Source: Sipunculus nudus
Taxonomy: Eukaryota > Annelida > Sipuncula > Golfingiida > Sipunculidae
NCBI GenBank assembly: GCA_026874595.1
Contig: CM049309.1
Span: 92,092,723 to 92,156,722 of the forward strand
Length of the DNA: 64,000 bases
Reading direction: 5' to 3'
The number at the start of each line of letters is the position of its first letter. Position 1 is the first letter of the stretch. Both the position numbers and the translations under genes were made by a program. The notes under the pieces are model-generated. The model was given only the letters and a program-made list of their open reading frames with translations, was not told the origin of the DNA and searched no databases. This document shows, piece after piece, positions 45,556 to 58,161 of the stretch.

Positions 45556-48055
45556 CTGCAAAAAAAACAGATACATTAAAATACAAGCTTTGTCTTCCAT
45601 TACTTCGTTTATTTGGATTTTTATATGTAATTAGGCCAGCAACTTAGGCTGGTCGTTATAACTGTCCATATATTTCCACATTTTTCACAGAGCTTTGCTG
45701 TTTGAAGATGACAGGACATTTTTAAATTACAAGAGAGCAAGATTACCAAATATCGAGAAAAGTTTGAAAAGTAAATGTTCATCCTCTGCAAGCGAAATGC
45801 AAAATTAATGTAAAGTAAACACTTTATTGTTTATAATAATAATAATACTAATAATGATAATAATAATAATAATTAAATAACCATATACATTATTATTATT
45901 AGTAGTAGTAGTTATAGTAGTATTAGTATTATTATCATTACGAATGAAATAATTGTACTCTTTTCTTCTTCGGTAATATTCAGAAGGTAAAATGTACGGT
46001 AAAGCATAGATCGAGATGGCCGGTCTGAAAAAAAATGTACCTGAAATGGAGAAAATTGAAACGCGCTTCACTTGTGAATCTAATCGAATGGTAAAGAAAT
46101 GTAGAACACAGAGTGAAAAGTCTGTGCAGAATTCAGATCATTCACTATGAATAGTGACACAATTGCTGATTAATATTTATTTACATTTTTGGTCCCCCTC
46201 TTTTCCACTGCCAATATGAAGTGCCAAGATTTTTTATTTTTGGTGGTAGTAATAAGCAATAAACTGTTGTTCTTTCTATCGAGTGGTTCACAGTAAAGCC
46301 ACACAAAGTGACCATGTGTCGCTTTACTTGTTTTACCAATCAGGCATTGCAACAATATATTTTGTTTGAAATTTCCCAAAAATAATTCTTCACATCTAGT
46401 ATATCCACTGACTGGATGTAGTTTTCATCGTCAGCACTTTGGCATGACGGCCTTTTTTCCCTGATGAGGATACCTGAACGAGGGGGCGAGTCTAGACTAG
46501 CTGACTTATTGATTTCCTTATGTCACGTATACCATGTTCTAGGTGTGTACATGCAGAATGCGGTGTGTATATACAGTGTAACCTGGTGAAGCAATATTAG
46601 AATATCTTACAGCTATAGCAGTGTATGTGAATTAATTTGAGATGGCTACTCAGTGTTAATCATATGTTCCTTACTCCACTCAGCAGGAAATGATAGCTCA
46701 CTCTCTTTAGTTGGAGAGAAAACCTGCTGTTAAACGGTACCCGTGTTTAGAGAACACCTAACAGTCTTGTCTGACAGGTAATACCGCTGTATCAAACTTT
46801 ACTAAGTATAACATTACACCGTCTTGAGCAGGGGCGAGTAGGCTTACAACTACAGTCTGATGCGTCACTGCCTTCCTGAGAAGAAAATGAGGGCTTGACT
46901 ATCCCTTCACTGTCACTTCCACTATGTGACAACCAATCACTTGTACACAATGGTCTTAAAATGTTTGACCAAGTCTAAATATTTGACCTGATATCATGTC
47001 ACACGTATACAGCAATCAGACGGTGACAGTGATGTTACGGCGCAGGGCAGACAAGTCCAACTCGGCTGTGTGGCCATCTCATTAATATTCATCGAACTCT
47101 GTTACCTGACAACGGTGGTCTCACGGTGAATGACATGTCATTTCATAAAATGCCAGAAGCCATGTTTTAGAGTGTTCAAAAGGTGGCCAGAGGACGGGAG
47201 ACCGTGTATCATTGAGCATAACATGTCGCCCTGTACGCCTTCATTTGAATCCTATTCCATCTTGGAAATCCTCGACATCCAGAAGCTCTTGTTTGCATAC
47301 CATGCAGACGAAAACATCTTTAAATCAGAACATATATTTTTTCTGGGGAAAAGCCTCGGGCCCAGAGTTTCAACAAGAACAGTACATCAGTATTTTTCAG
47401 TTATATGAAGGAACGTCAAATAAAAATTAAAAAAAAAAGAAATAATAAATAAACATATATTTAATCGGTAAAATAAGGAACGCATAAATATTTAGTAATC
47501 CAAAACTATTCGCTGTAATCTGCTATAATTACTATAACGCACAGTATCAGCATATAAAATGTAACATGTCGATATCATCACAATCACCATGGCAATATTT
47601 CTGTAAAAATAGCTTCTTAGAGTATCATTTATGAAAGGTGTTCCCTCAGACAAAGTTACCGAGGTCCCTACATTTCAAAGTCTACTAAGCAGTATCTACA
47701 TGGCGTCTATATTCGGTACAATTATGAAAAAAATGGCTCATCCTATGTAATGTTATAACTGGTTTTTAGCGATATATCCCCAATTGTATAATGTATATCA
47801 CATATGTTCCACCAGAGTCCTTAACAAGAAACAATTCTTCTATTTAAAAACCCTATGACATTTCAGGATGCAACTTGTTGACATGTATTTTCTTTAAACG
47901 ATTTACACAGGACTTAAGGAAAAAACTTAAAACTAAGCCCCACATTTTAAAAGTTCTTACATATTATTTCAAAATGTGTTGTCCGGCTCATCGGCACTAA
48001 AACGGCGAAACTCTGGTTGTGGTAACGACATGTGTTGATTCACAGCACTGTCTGT
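45556..48055. other. Upstream of GPCR: intron or intergenic, no other gene
   Basis: AT-rich unique sequence with an (AAT)n-type low-complexity tract at about 45830-45945 (ATTATTATT and AATAATAAT, partly palindromic). The plus-strand open frame at 47130-47408 has no domain and no splice support. The promoter and first exon of the GPCR should be here or further right but cannot be placed. Confidence 0.45.
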
Positions 48056-50512
48056 ACGATAGGTTATGACCAGTGTTTCAGTGGAGAAATGGTGAAATCA
48101 CGATACAAACTCAGAGATTCGTTCTCCTGTCTTAACGATAGGTTATGACCAGTGCCTCAATGGAGAAATGGCAAAATCTCGATTCAAACACATAGATTCG
48201 TTCTTTTGTCTGTACGATAGGTTATGACCAGTGTTTCAGTGATGAAATGGTGAAATCACGATACAAACTCAGAGATTCCTTCTACTGTCTTAACGATAGG
48301 TTATGACCAGTGCCTCAATGGAATAATGGCAAAATCTCGATTCAAACTCATAGATTCGTTCTTTTGTCTGTACGATAGGTTATGACCAGTGTTTCAGTGG
48401 AGAAATGGTGAAATCACGATACAAACTCAGAGATTCGTTCTACTGTCTTAACGATAGGTTATGACCAGTGCCTCAATGGAGAAATGGCAAAATCTCGGTT
48501 CAAACTCATAGATTCGTTCTTTTGTCTGTACGATAGGTTATGACCAGTGTTTCAGTGGAGAAATGGTGAAATCACGATACAAACTCAGGGATTCGTTCTA
48601 CTGTCTTAACGATAGGTTATGACCAGTGCCTCAATGGAGAAATGGCAAAATCTCGATTCAAACTCATAGATTCGTTCTTTTGTCGGTACGATAGGTTATG
48701 ACCAGTGTTTCAGTGGAGAAATGGTGAACTCACGATACAAACTCAGAGATTCGTTCTACTGTCTTAACGATAGGTTATGAACAGTGCCTCAATAGAGAAA
48801 TGGCAAAATCTCGATTCAAACTCATAGATTCGTTCTTTTGTCTGTACGATAGGGCATTACCAGTGTTTCAGTGGAGAAATGGTGAAATCATGATACAAAC
48901 TCAGAGATTCGTTCTACTGTCTTAACGATAGGTTATGACCAGTGCCTCAATGGAGAACTGGCAAAATCTCGATTCAAACTCATAGATTCGTTCTTTTGTC
49001 TGTACGATAGGTCATGCCAGTGTTTCAGTGGAGAAATGGTGAAATCACGATACAAACTCAGAGATTCGTTCTACTGTCTTAACGATAGGTTATGACCAGT
49101 GCCTCAATGGAGAAATGGCAAAATCTCGATTCAAACTCATAGATTCGTTATTTTGTCTGTACGATAGGTTATGACCAGTGTTTCAGTGGAGAAATGGTGA
49201 AATCACGATACAAACTCAGATATTCGTTCTACTGTCTTAATTATAGGTTATGACCAGTGCCTCAATGGAGAAATGGCAAAATCTCGATTCAAACTCATAG
49301 ATTCGTTCTTTTGTATGTACGATAGGTCATGACCAGTGTTTCAGTGGAGAAATGGTGAAATCACGATACAAACTCAGAGATTCGTTCTTTTGTCTGTACG
49401 ATAGGTCATGACCAGTGTTTCAGTGGAGAAATGGTGAAATCACGATACAAACTTAGAGATTCGTTCTACTGTCTTAACGATAGGTTATGACCAGTGCCTC
49501 AATGGAGAAATGGCAAAATCTCGATTCAAACTCATAGATTCGTTCTTTTGTCTGTACGATAGGTTATGACCAGTGTTTCAGTGGAGAAATGGTGAAATCA
49601 CGAAACAAACTCAGAGATTCGTTCTACTGTCTTAACGATAGGTTACGACCAGTGCCTCAATGGAGAACTGGCAAAATCTCGATTCAAACTAATAGATTCG
49701 TTCTTTTGTCTGTACGATAGGTTATGACCAGTGTTTCAGTGGAGAAATGGTGAAATCACGATACAAACTCAGGGATTCGTTCTACTGTCTCAACGATATG
49801 TTATGACCAGTGCCTTAATGACGAAATGGGGAGATTTCGATACAAATTCAGAGATTCCTTCTACTGTCTTACTTATAGGTCATGAACAATGTTTCAATGG
49901 AGAAATAGTGAAATCATGATACAAACTCAGAGATTCGTTCTACTGTCTTAACGATAGGTTATGACCAGTGCCTCAATGGAGAAATGGCAAAATCTCGATT
50001 CAAACTAACGGATTCGTTCTTTTGTCTGTACGATAGGTTATGACCAGTGTTTCAGTGGAGAAATGGTGAAATCACGATACAAACTCAGAGATTCGTTCTA
50101 CTGTCTTAACGATATGTTATGACCAGTGCCTTAAGATTTCGTTAAAAATTCAGAGATTCCTTCTACTGTCTTACTTATAGGTCATGACCAGTGTTTCAAT
50201 GGAGAAATAGTGAAATCACGATACAAACTCAGAGATTCGCTCTACTGTCTTAACGATAGGTTATGACCAGTGCCTCAATGGAGAAATGGCAAAATCTCGA
50301 TTCAAACTCATAGATTCGTTCTTTTGTCTGTACGATAGGTTATGACCAGTGTTTCAGTGGAGAAATGGTGAAATCACGATACAAACTCAGAGATTCGTTC
50401 TACTGTCTTAACGATATGTTATGACCAGTGCCTCAATGGAGAAATGGGGAAATCTCGATACAAACTCAGAGATTCGTTTTACTGTTTTAACGATAGGTTA
50501 CGACCAGTTGAT
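48056..50512. repeat. 79-bp satellite organised as a 158-bp A-B dimer
   Basis: About 31 units of 79 bp starting TAGGTTATGACCAGTG. Type A continues TTTCAGTGGAGAAATGG and CACGATACAAACTCAG, and ends CTACTGTCTTAACGA. Type B continues CCTCAATGGAGAAATGGC and CTCGATTCAAACTCATAG, and ends CTTTTGTCTGTACGA. A and B alternate for most of the array. Phase breaks occur near 49320-49450 (two A units in a row) and 49800-50210, where a third, deleted variant with ACTTATAGG appears. Confidence 0.97.
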
Positions 50513-52318
50513 TAATCCTGGTCTTGTACATATATAGTTGAATGACATCATTTCTTATCTAATATAGACACCTTCAATACAGTTCAACTGAGATTTTTTT
50601 TTAATCCCTGGCTATGCATACTTCATGCAGGTCATGATGGCAATTAATATTGATGCAACCTTTCACCTAAGTCCAGCTTTGTTATTGCGGAAGTTAGCTA
50701 GAGGCGAGTGTTCTACTTTATACAAGACGAATAGACTAAACCCAATGCGTATTTAATATAAGCGCACCAAAATATACAGAGTCGTTTTACCGCAGGCCTA
50801 AGTTCAGGTATGTACATCATTAGGACGATGACAGACAGCGGGCGTTAAATATGGATACTAAGGATATTCCCACAATCAATAAATAACGTACCAGGTGATG
50901 AGATAAATTCTTGAATAACACAAACGTTGTTGTTACAACAGTAAACTTAACGTTTATTATGGATGTATGTGCGTTAGCATGAATTTAGAACACTGGAATA
51001 CCGATGGCATATTTTTCCGTGTAATTGAGACATTGTTTGCTTTCATGTCGTCTAAACCTGGTCAACACCATGTAAACTTTGGTGGTCAAGCCAGGCTGGT
51101 GAGATATGTCCGAACATAACATATTATATAATACTAAACCCCCGTTGTCAAGTCCAGTTACAGTTATTTCATCTGATGACATTATAACATCATGAAAACA
51201 GTCATGAAAACCATGTGATACTCTTAGAACCATTCACTGAGGATTCATGCAGTGCATTCATAGGGATCACGTGATATTGCAATATCTCTCAGGTAACGTT
51301 GACGAATATTGCAGTTATAAATAGGATAAAGTCTCTCGACAAAATGAACTTTTATATTTAGAGCAATGTGTTTTCTTATCCAGTCTATGATCCGAGCATG
51401 ATTAAAAAAAATCATTCTTTTTTAAAAGGGGCGACCTTTACATTGCATTATGGATCCTTGAAGATATTTTTTTTATCGCGTGATGACTTGTAATTGATAA
51501 CTGTACATTCTTAGCAGATCTCTTTCACAAAATTATGGATATTATTTTCTCACCAAGACCATGTATAGGTTAATTATTTTACACGCTCTCCCAAATTCAT
51601 ATTTTTAATAATTTCTTTAATGAGGTAAACACCATGTAAATTATGCATCTTTAAGAAATTGAAATAAAAAAACCCAAAGACGGGTTTCAAAGTGGTAAAA
51701 CTTTGACTAAGTCACTTCAGTGTTAATTGAAAACAATGAATGTGACACATGTCCTGAATGCAGCTTATGTAAACAGTGCCTGATTATATCTCGTTCTCCC
51801 GTATTAGCAGTTTTAGTTGAGGAATTGATCGAGCCGGTTGTTATTGGGCCCAGGGCAACGAGAGAAAGCTAACCCAGGAAATGTCCGTGAAGTCAATACA
51901 TCAGAACATGGATTTAGGTGATTTACGAGGCGCCAACATGCAAAAACCACATCGGATTGCATAGACACTTCAAAGAACACAAATGTATTGCCTCTCCCTG
52001 TGAGATTACAACGAGGATACTGTGTACTGCATCAGGTCGTTGAATTATTTCTGTCTCCTAAAAATCAACCATATATGAATTAGACACTTTATAGTTTCAC
52101 GGCTTTCATGTGATATTGTACCACTCGTTCTGTTATTTGGTGTTTAATTTTTCATCATTTACATATAATAAATAGACTTTACTGTATAAAATTAATTGGT
52201 ATCCCACAGTATAACCGTGTGACCTACAATCCCATGATCTCACTTTTTGATAATTTAGAATAAACAATGAAAGTATTAACCGATCACTCTCTGTCCGAAA
52301 CTCTCAAAATTTCATTTT
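50513..52318. other. Intergenic, no gene
   Basis: AT-rich unique sequence; nothing supported. Confidence 0.5.
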
Positions 52319-52766
52319 TTAGCTCAGCTGACTGTAAGTCAACTGAGGTATAGGAATGGCGCTTTGTCCGTCGTCCGTCCGGCCGTCCGGCCATCCGTTA
52401 GCAGGGCACAAATCGTAACTGCTGGTCCAAGAAACTTCTTAGTGAACATTCAAGGAAGTCAATAAAAAACTCCTTGGAAACCTGAAATTAGGGCTGTGTG
52501 TAAAACCCGGACGCCGGACGCCGGACGTCGGACGCCGATTTTACAAACTTTTATATCGACATATTTTAATAACTACTCATCAAATACCTATAAAATTTCA
52601 CATGGCCATTGTCCGTATATGGATCTTTGATCATACAGAGTAACGTGAATAAATAAGGTACATATTTGGTATATGCTTCATGTCAGTACTTGACATGGTT
52701 AACTGGAGCAGACAAATCCTGCTCAGTTGTGCATGTCGCCAGAAAAACCCAATCTATGAAATTTCA

Positions 52767-52968
52767 TTGAGAGAGAGAGAGAGGGAGAGAGAGACAGACA
52801 GAGAGAATGAGAAAATGAGAGAAAGAGAAAGTGAAAGAAGAGTAAGACACACATTTTAACCTATTATTAAAAATATTATCACATAAATTATAATAAAATT
52901 ATTGTTATTATTTTTATAACAAATAACAAAATAAACTCAAAAAATAAAACATGTAATAAAAGTTATAC

Positions 52969-53032
<64 letters not shown>

Positions 53033-53278
53033 GGGTGACACGGTTTTCCAGCCACTTAGAATAATCTTGTAATTTTTATATTAAATATTTCTGAGAGAGA
53101 GAGGGAGTGAGAGAGAGAGACAGGCAGGCAGAGAGAAAAAGTGAGAAAAGAGGAAGACCCACTTTACCTGATGATAATAATATAATCACATAAGTAATAA
53201 TTACTTTAATGATTATAAATAACAAAATAAACTTGAACAAGAAAACATGTAATGAAAGTGATACTCCCTATAAATAAG
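52767..53278. repeat. Internal direct duplication of ~200 bp inside the TIR transposon
   Basis: A block beginning with a GA-rich run and ending AACATGTAATAAAAGTTATA (52767-52968) is repeated at about 53091-53268 with moderate divergence. The copies are separated by a (TA)n tract (52974-53030). Confidence 0.75.
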
Positions 53279-53364
53279 ACGGAGTAGTGCGGGATGGTGT
53301 GCATCTGACACGAGACAGCAACAGAAGATTATGGCAGAATATAGGGGAGGCTGTATTTTATTAG
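53275..53364 (+). pseudogene. Fragment resembling the end of an SGNH-hydrolase-type ORF
   Basis: One plus-strand frame reads RDGVHLTRDSNRRLWQNIGE, then AVFY and a stop. DGVHLT, with Asp and His two residues apart, resembles the last catalytic block of SGNH/GDSL hydrolase-like domains found in many invertebrate retroelement and transposon ORFs. Only about 28 codons are open, so this is a captured remnant, not a gene. Confidence 0.4.
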
Positions 53365-53629
53365 TTCTGTTTTTAGCCATTATTATATTTCTGTGTATAT
53401 ATTTCAGGGATATTTCTGATGTTTTCATTCGTAACAGTATACACTTTGTCTTTTTATATACCTTTTCATGTATATATTTGATCTGTATGTTAATAAAGGT
53501 TTTCTTGAACAGGTTCCAGCCTTCTTTTCTTCTTATTTTATATTCCGAAAAAAAATTGAGCTTGAAACATTCAATAAATAAATAAATTAATATTCAATAT
53601 TAAATATTTACGTCTCCCAGTTCTCCCTA

Positions 53630-53641
53630 TATATATATATA

Positions 53642-53689
<48 letters not shown>

Positions 53690-53712
53690 TATATATATCA
53701 TATATATATTCA
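53630..53712. repeat. (TA)n microsatellite in the TIR transposon
   Basis: About 70 bp of TA repeats with a few interruptions. Confidence 0.95.
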
Positions 53713-54604
53713 ATAAAAAATTTTCCTTGCAAATGAGAGTAAAAAATGGGAATAAATTTCAAATGGCACTGAGACCTAGAGTTAAAAAAGTGCGCATTGA
53801 AAATGCACGAGCGCCCTCTGGGGTCAGACAGGTGTGACAGAAAGGGTGTCCTATTTTGTGGAACAGCTCTTGATAAACCCCCTACGGCATCCGAGTGTTA
53901 CAAAATAAGTGATAACTAAATTAATATGGGGAATTTAAGCCTAGGATTGGCTGTGCTTGAGTTTTTATTCCAAAACTATATATCTTAGTACTTTTGCACA
54001 GATAAATTTTACCATAATTGCAAATTACTTGCATTTCAGTTGACGTCCGGCCGACGTCCGACTCACGTCCGGGATGAATGACGGTTAATAAAATTATTAT
54101 TAGTCCATATTTATTCACGTTACTCTGTGTGATCAAAAATCTATTTACGGACAATGGCCAGGTGAAATTTTATAGGTATTTGATGAGTAGTTATTAAAAT
54201 ATGTCAATTTTTGTAAAATCTGCGTCCGACGTCCGGCGTCCGGCGACCGGGTTTTACACACAGCCTGAAATTAGGTCACTGTGACCTATATCCGCCGAGC
54301 TATGGGGCTTGAAAGTACCCCCCCCCCCCCCCCCAGAATAATCAAAAATATAATACAAAACCTCCAATATCTCGATAATTAATGCATGGATTGTCATGAA
54401 TCTTGCCTTGAATATTGACCATGACTAGTTTTGTCAGTCCCCGAAAAGTGGTGGCGCCACCTGTATTTTTTTGTTATTTTAACGAATATTTTTCTATTTT
54501 TTTTTACAATAAAAGACAACAATTATGTCAGTTTCTCAGCTGTAATTACCTCTAGTGTCCCAAAATTTGGATTGATCACAAGTGGATGATATATAGTAAT
54601 CACA

Positions 54605-54645
<41 letters not shown>

Positions 54646-56110
54646 CATCTGTCCATCCACACAAACTTCTTTCCAGATGATAACTCCAGGTTGTATTGAC
54701 ACATGGATTTCAAACTTGACTAACGTATGGCCCACTACTAAAGCAAGAACATATATGATTTTGGGGTCAGGAGGTCAAAGGTCAAGGTCACAGGATCTCT
54801 TATTTAAAAATATTATAGCTGCATTTTAAGCCAAGCTTTTCATCCCAAACTTTCCATTTTGCTCATTTAGCTGACTTGCGAGTATGGGGAGAGCATACAT
54901 GAATTTGGGGTCACATGGTCAAAGGTCAAGGTCACAGGGGCCATCTGTTCACAAATTAGTTTCCAGATGATAACTCCAGTTTAGTTTGACATATTGGTTT
55001 CAAACTTAACTTATATATGACTCGCCACTCAAGTATGAACCGTGTTGATATTGGGGTCCAACGGTCAAAGGTCAAGGTCACAGGACTCATTTCTTTAAAA
55101 AGAATGCATATGCATTTGAAGCCAAACTTTTCATCGCAAACCTTCCATCTTCAAGATATTGCCAACCTGCCAATAGGGGATGATTCTGTTCAATTTTCGG
55201 GTCATGAGGTCAAAGGTCAAGGTCACATTACCCAGTTATTTAGAAAGATTGTGGATGCATTTTAAGCCAAACTTTTCATCCCAAACCTTCCATCTTGCAC
55301 ATATAGCTGAGCTGCCAATAGGGGAAGAACCTTATTGATTTGGGGGTCACAAGGTCAAAGGTCATGGTCACAGGGGCCCATCTGTCCACATATTTGTTTC
55401 TGGATGATAAATCAAGTTTGGATGGACATATTGGTTTCAAGTTTGACTTATATATGACCCACCAATAATGTAAGAACCCTTTTGATTTTGGGGTCATAAG
55501 GCCAAAGTCAAGGTCACAGGACCCACTTCTTTACAAAAATTGTTGATGTATTTTTAGCCAAACTTTCTGTTCCTAACCTTCTATCTTCCAGATATTGCCC
55601 ACCTGCCAAGAGTGGAAGTATCTTATGGATTTTTGGGTCACAAGATCAAAGGTTAAGGTCATGGGGGCCATCTATCCACATATAAGTTTCCAGATGAAAA
55701 CACCAGTTTGGTTTGAAATATTGGTTTCAAACTTGACTTATATATGGCCCACCACTAAAGTAAGAACTGTTGATTCTGGGGTCATGAGATCAAAGGTCAA
55801 AGTCACAGGACCCACTACTTTAGAAAGATTGTGGATGCATTTTAAGCCAAACTTTTCATTTCAATCCTTCCATCATCGACAAGTGGTGCACCTGCCAATG
55901 GGGGAAGTTTGCTTTTGATTTTGGGATCACTAGGTCAAAGGTTAAGGTCACAGGGTCCATCCATTCACAAATTAGTTATTGGATGATAACTCCAGTTTGG
56001 GTAGACAGGTTGGCTTCAAACTGATCACAGGACCAATATTTTGGAAAACCTCATAAACATATATCCTTATAGACAAATGCAGCTGAGCGTCGAGACCCAT
56101 GGGTCCCTAG

Positions 56111-58115
56111 TTTTTATATTTGTATTACACTGTTGTTCCTACCATATATACTTAAAATATACTCTCCGATAGGTGCTGTTTGATTGTCTGATCTGTAGAT
56201 GTAATATATGCATTTATCCTCCACAGCGGCATGAAATATTTCTGTAGCCAGCAAACAAAGCAAAACTGACCAATATATTCTAAAGTGTGTCCTTCTATTG
56301 CTCTAAAATGGTATTATATGGAATTCATATAACTGACGTATTCTTCTATCAAGGGTGTCGCAATTCAGCAGTTAGCATTCTGCTGACACCTGACAACATG
56401 GCTGGACGGGCCGGGTTAATGCTTCATCCGTGAGAACCTCCGTGCGTCTGACTAGTATCGGGCATGAATGGACGGAAGGAGAAAATCCTTAAAGTATCTA
56501 CCCAGTTTCAGGTTAGCCATATTACGATCCACGGTGTTCTGCGATCGTTATAGCACAGCTGACGTGTACTCTGTTTAGGATATTTTTAAATATTCTCCTG
56601 TGCTAGCTTCGTTTGATGAAACAAGGTACATGTATCAACCCAAACATCAATATACAGAAGGCAAAACTACGTATTTTTCAGTCACTGCAAGTCCATGATG
56701 TAGCCAGGTACAGCAAAACAAATTAATAATTAACGACAATGTGGATATGGCCAGTGTTATGATTGTGTCATTACATCACTCTGGCTGCTGCAGTATTTAT
56801 CCTCGTTCAAATGCAGCTGCTCATTTTCATATAATCTGTCCCGCCACCACGCTAGGTTGGTGTCGTTTTAATATTTAATGTCTATATCCAAGTATGACAA
56901 AGGATCCATACACCTTCGGCTGTATATAGGCTTGTCTTTTTGTTGTTCAGATCCCCTGCATGCCGATCCCTCCTGAATTATTATAATTAAATGTTGTACA
57001 CACGCATGTACAAATGAATAATGTTAACAATACTCCTACCATGACGTCAAGAAATTTGCATGTATCAACCACATCATAAGTAAGCAAGAGGCAGTTGCCT
57101 GTTCCGGTATATTTATGGGAACATCCGATTGTTTAGAGGCAGTTGTGGAATCAAATGACAGAAATTTTTTCTTTATGTTTCAGCATCACTAGACAGGTAT
57201 GCTGAGGAAACATTATTTAAGCCCAGTTTTATTTTAAAAAGACTTATTAAATGAGTCAAACACTATTTGTTTATTTTTATTTGTAATTATGCTATTATTG
57301 ACTATGTAATAACGTACTCTTTTCAGTCAAAATTTTCAAGTGAGTTCTCTATACTGTTATATAAGTTAATATTTATAAAAACAAAACGTCACATCCTACA
57401 GCTCCCTTTTTAATCGGAATTGTCAATTCAAGGGTTATTTTGAAATGTCGAGATGTCAAAATTACTCGCTTTTGTCGAATAAACTCATTAATTGAATTAA
57501 TTGAGAAAATCATATACGTCAGTGTCTCAGGAACAAGTATGGATATCATGGCGATTTCTGAATGGACGGGCATAGAGCATCCAATTTAGGTCAGGAGACA
57601 TTTAAATCTTCACAGTGTATCGTGCCTAATATTTACTTTATTTCCTAGACTTGATACAGTACTCGGTACTAAACAAACCGCATCAGTGGTTGGTGATGTT
57701 AGTATCCTGTCATCCTGTATGGATCTAATTGGGAAAATGACCGATCAAACCTCAAAGTATTATACATGATTCATGCTTATACCGGAAAACGCAATTTATA
57801 CTAAAATGTTAATGATGAATTTTAAACAGGCTAAATAAATATATTTGTCCCAATGTAAAGGCTTGTACCACTGAGTCCTCGGTGTTACGTCTTTTAATCA
57901 ACAATATGTACGTCACCAATGACGTCATAAACACATTGTAAGAGAACCTGATTAACCTCAAAGTCCCTGCAAGTGCCGAGAGTCTAAAATTCACAATCAT
58001 AATGATTATACATACGAAAAAGGTGGTAAAAGGTTAAGCATGTAGAAGTTTTAAAAGTAGTACTTCCAAAAATGTAACACTTTATATGGTGCATGAACAG
58101 CTGACCAATAAACTC
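56111..58115. other. Intergenic, no gene
   Basis: AT-rich unique sequence. The minus-strand frames at 57373 and 57809 have no domain content. Confidence 0.5.
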
Positions 58116-58117
58116 TC

Positions 58118-58159
<42 letters not shown>
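58116..58159. repeat. (CT)n microsatellite
   Basis: About 40 bp of CT repeats followed by GATCGAACGATCGATAGATC-like sequence. The RE-repeat open frame on the minus strand is an artefact of this run. Confidence 0.95.

Positions 58160-58161
<2 letters not shown>

Larger units (their letters stand above)
52493..54264. mobile_element. 1.77-kb TIR transposon nested in the dispersed element
   Basis: The left end GCTGTGTGTAAAACCCGG is the exact reverse complement of the right end CCGGGTTTTACACACAGC. Inverted similarity continues for about 160 bp (52493-52660 against 54106-54264). The host sequence CTGAAATTAGG occurs on both sides (52482-52492 and 54265-54275) but once in the uninterrupted copy near 31180, so it is an 11-bp target duplication (or 12, since one C is ambiguous). 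The ends carry clusters of GGACGTCCGGC-like repeats. The interior is AT- and GA-rich and encodes no transposase, so it is non-autonomous. Long TIRs with a 9-11-bp duplication fit Mutator-like elements best; this is inference. Confidence 0.85.
52319..56110 (+). mobile_element. Longest copy of the dispersed family, interrupted by another transposon
   Basis: Starts TTAGCTCAGCTGACTGTAAG and ends GCAGCTGAGCGTC, hairpin GACCCATGGGTC (56094-56105), CCTAG, T run. It matches the copy at 31008 almost throughout, including GGCCGTCCGG heads and the GGTCAAAGGTCAAGGTCACA cores, which here recur about ten times every ~145 bp. At 52493 it is split by a separate 1.77-kb transposon; the copy resumes at 54265. 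Without that insertion it is about 2.0 kb. A run of C (54320-54336) is new relative to the other copy. There is no coding capacity. Confidence 0.85.

Noticed and set aside
47130-47430. Two overlapping plus-strand frames of 92 and 72 codons
   Set aside because: No domain, no splice sites in agreement, and mutually exclusive frames.
48056-50512. CRISPR-like regular repeats
   Set aside because: Whole units repeat without unique spacers and the DNA is eukaryotic, so this is satellite DNA.
53331-53585. 84-codon hydrophobic frame in the TIR transposon
   Set aside because: Its hydrophobicity comes from T-rich sequence; it overlaps the hydrolase-like remnant in another frame and is not a transposase.
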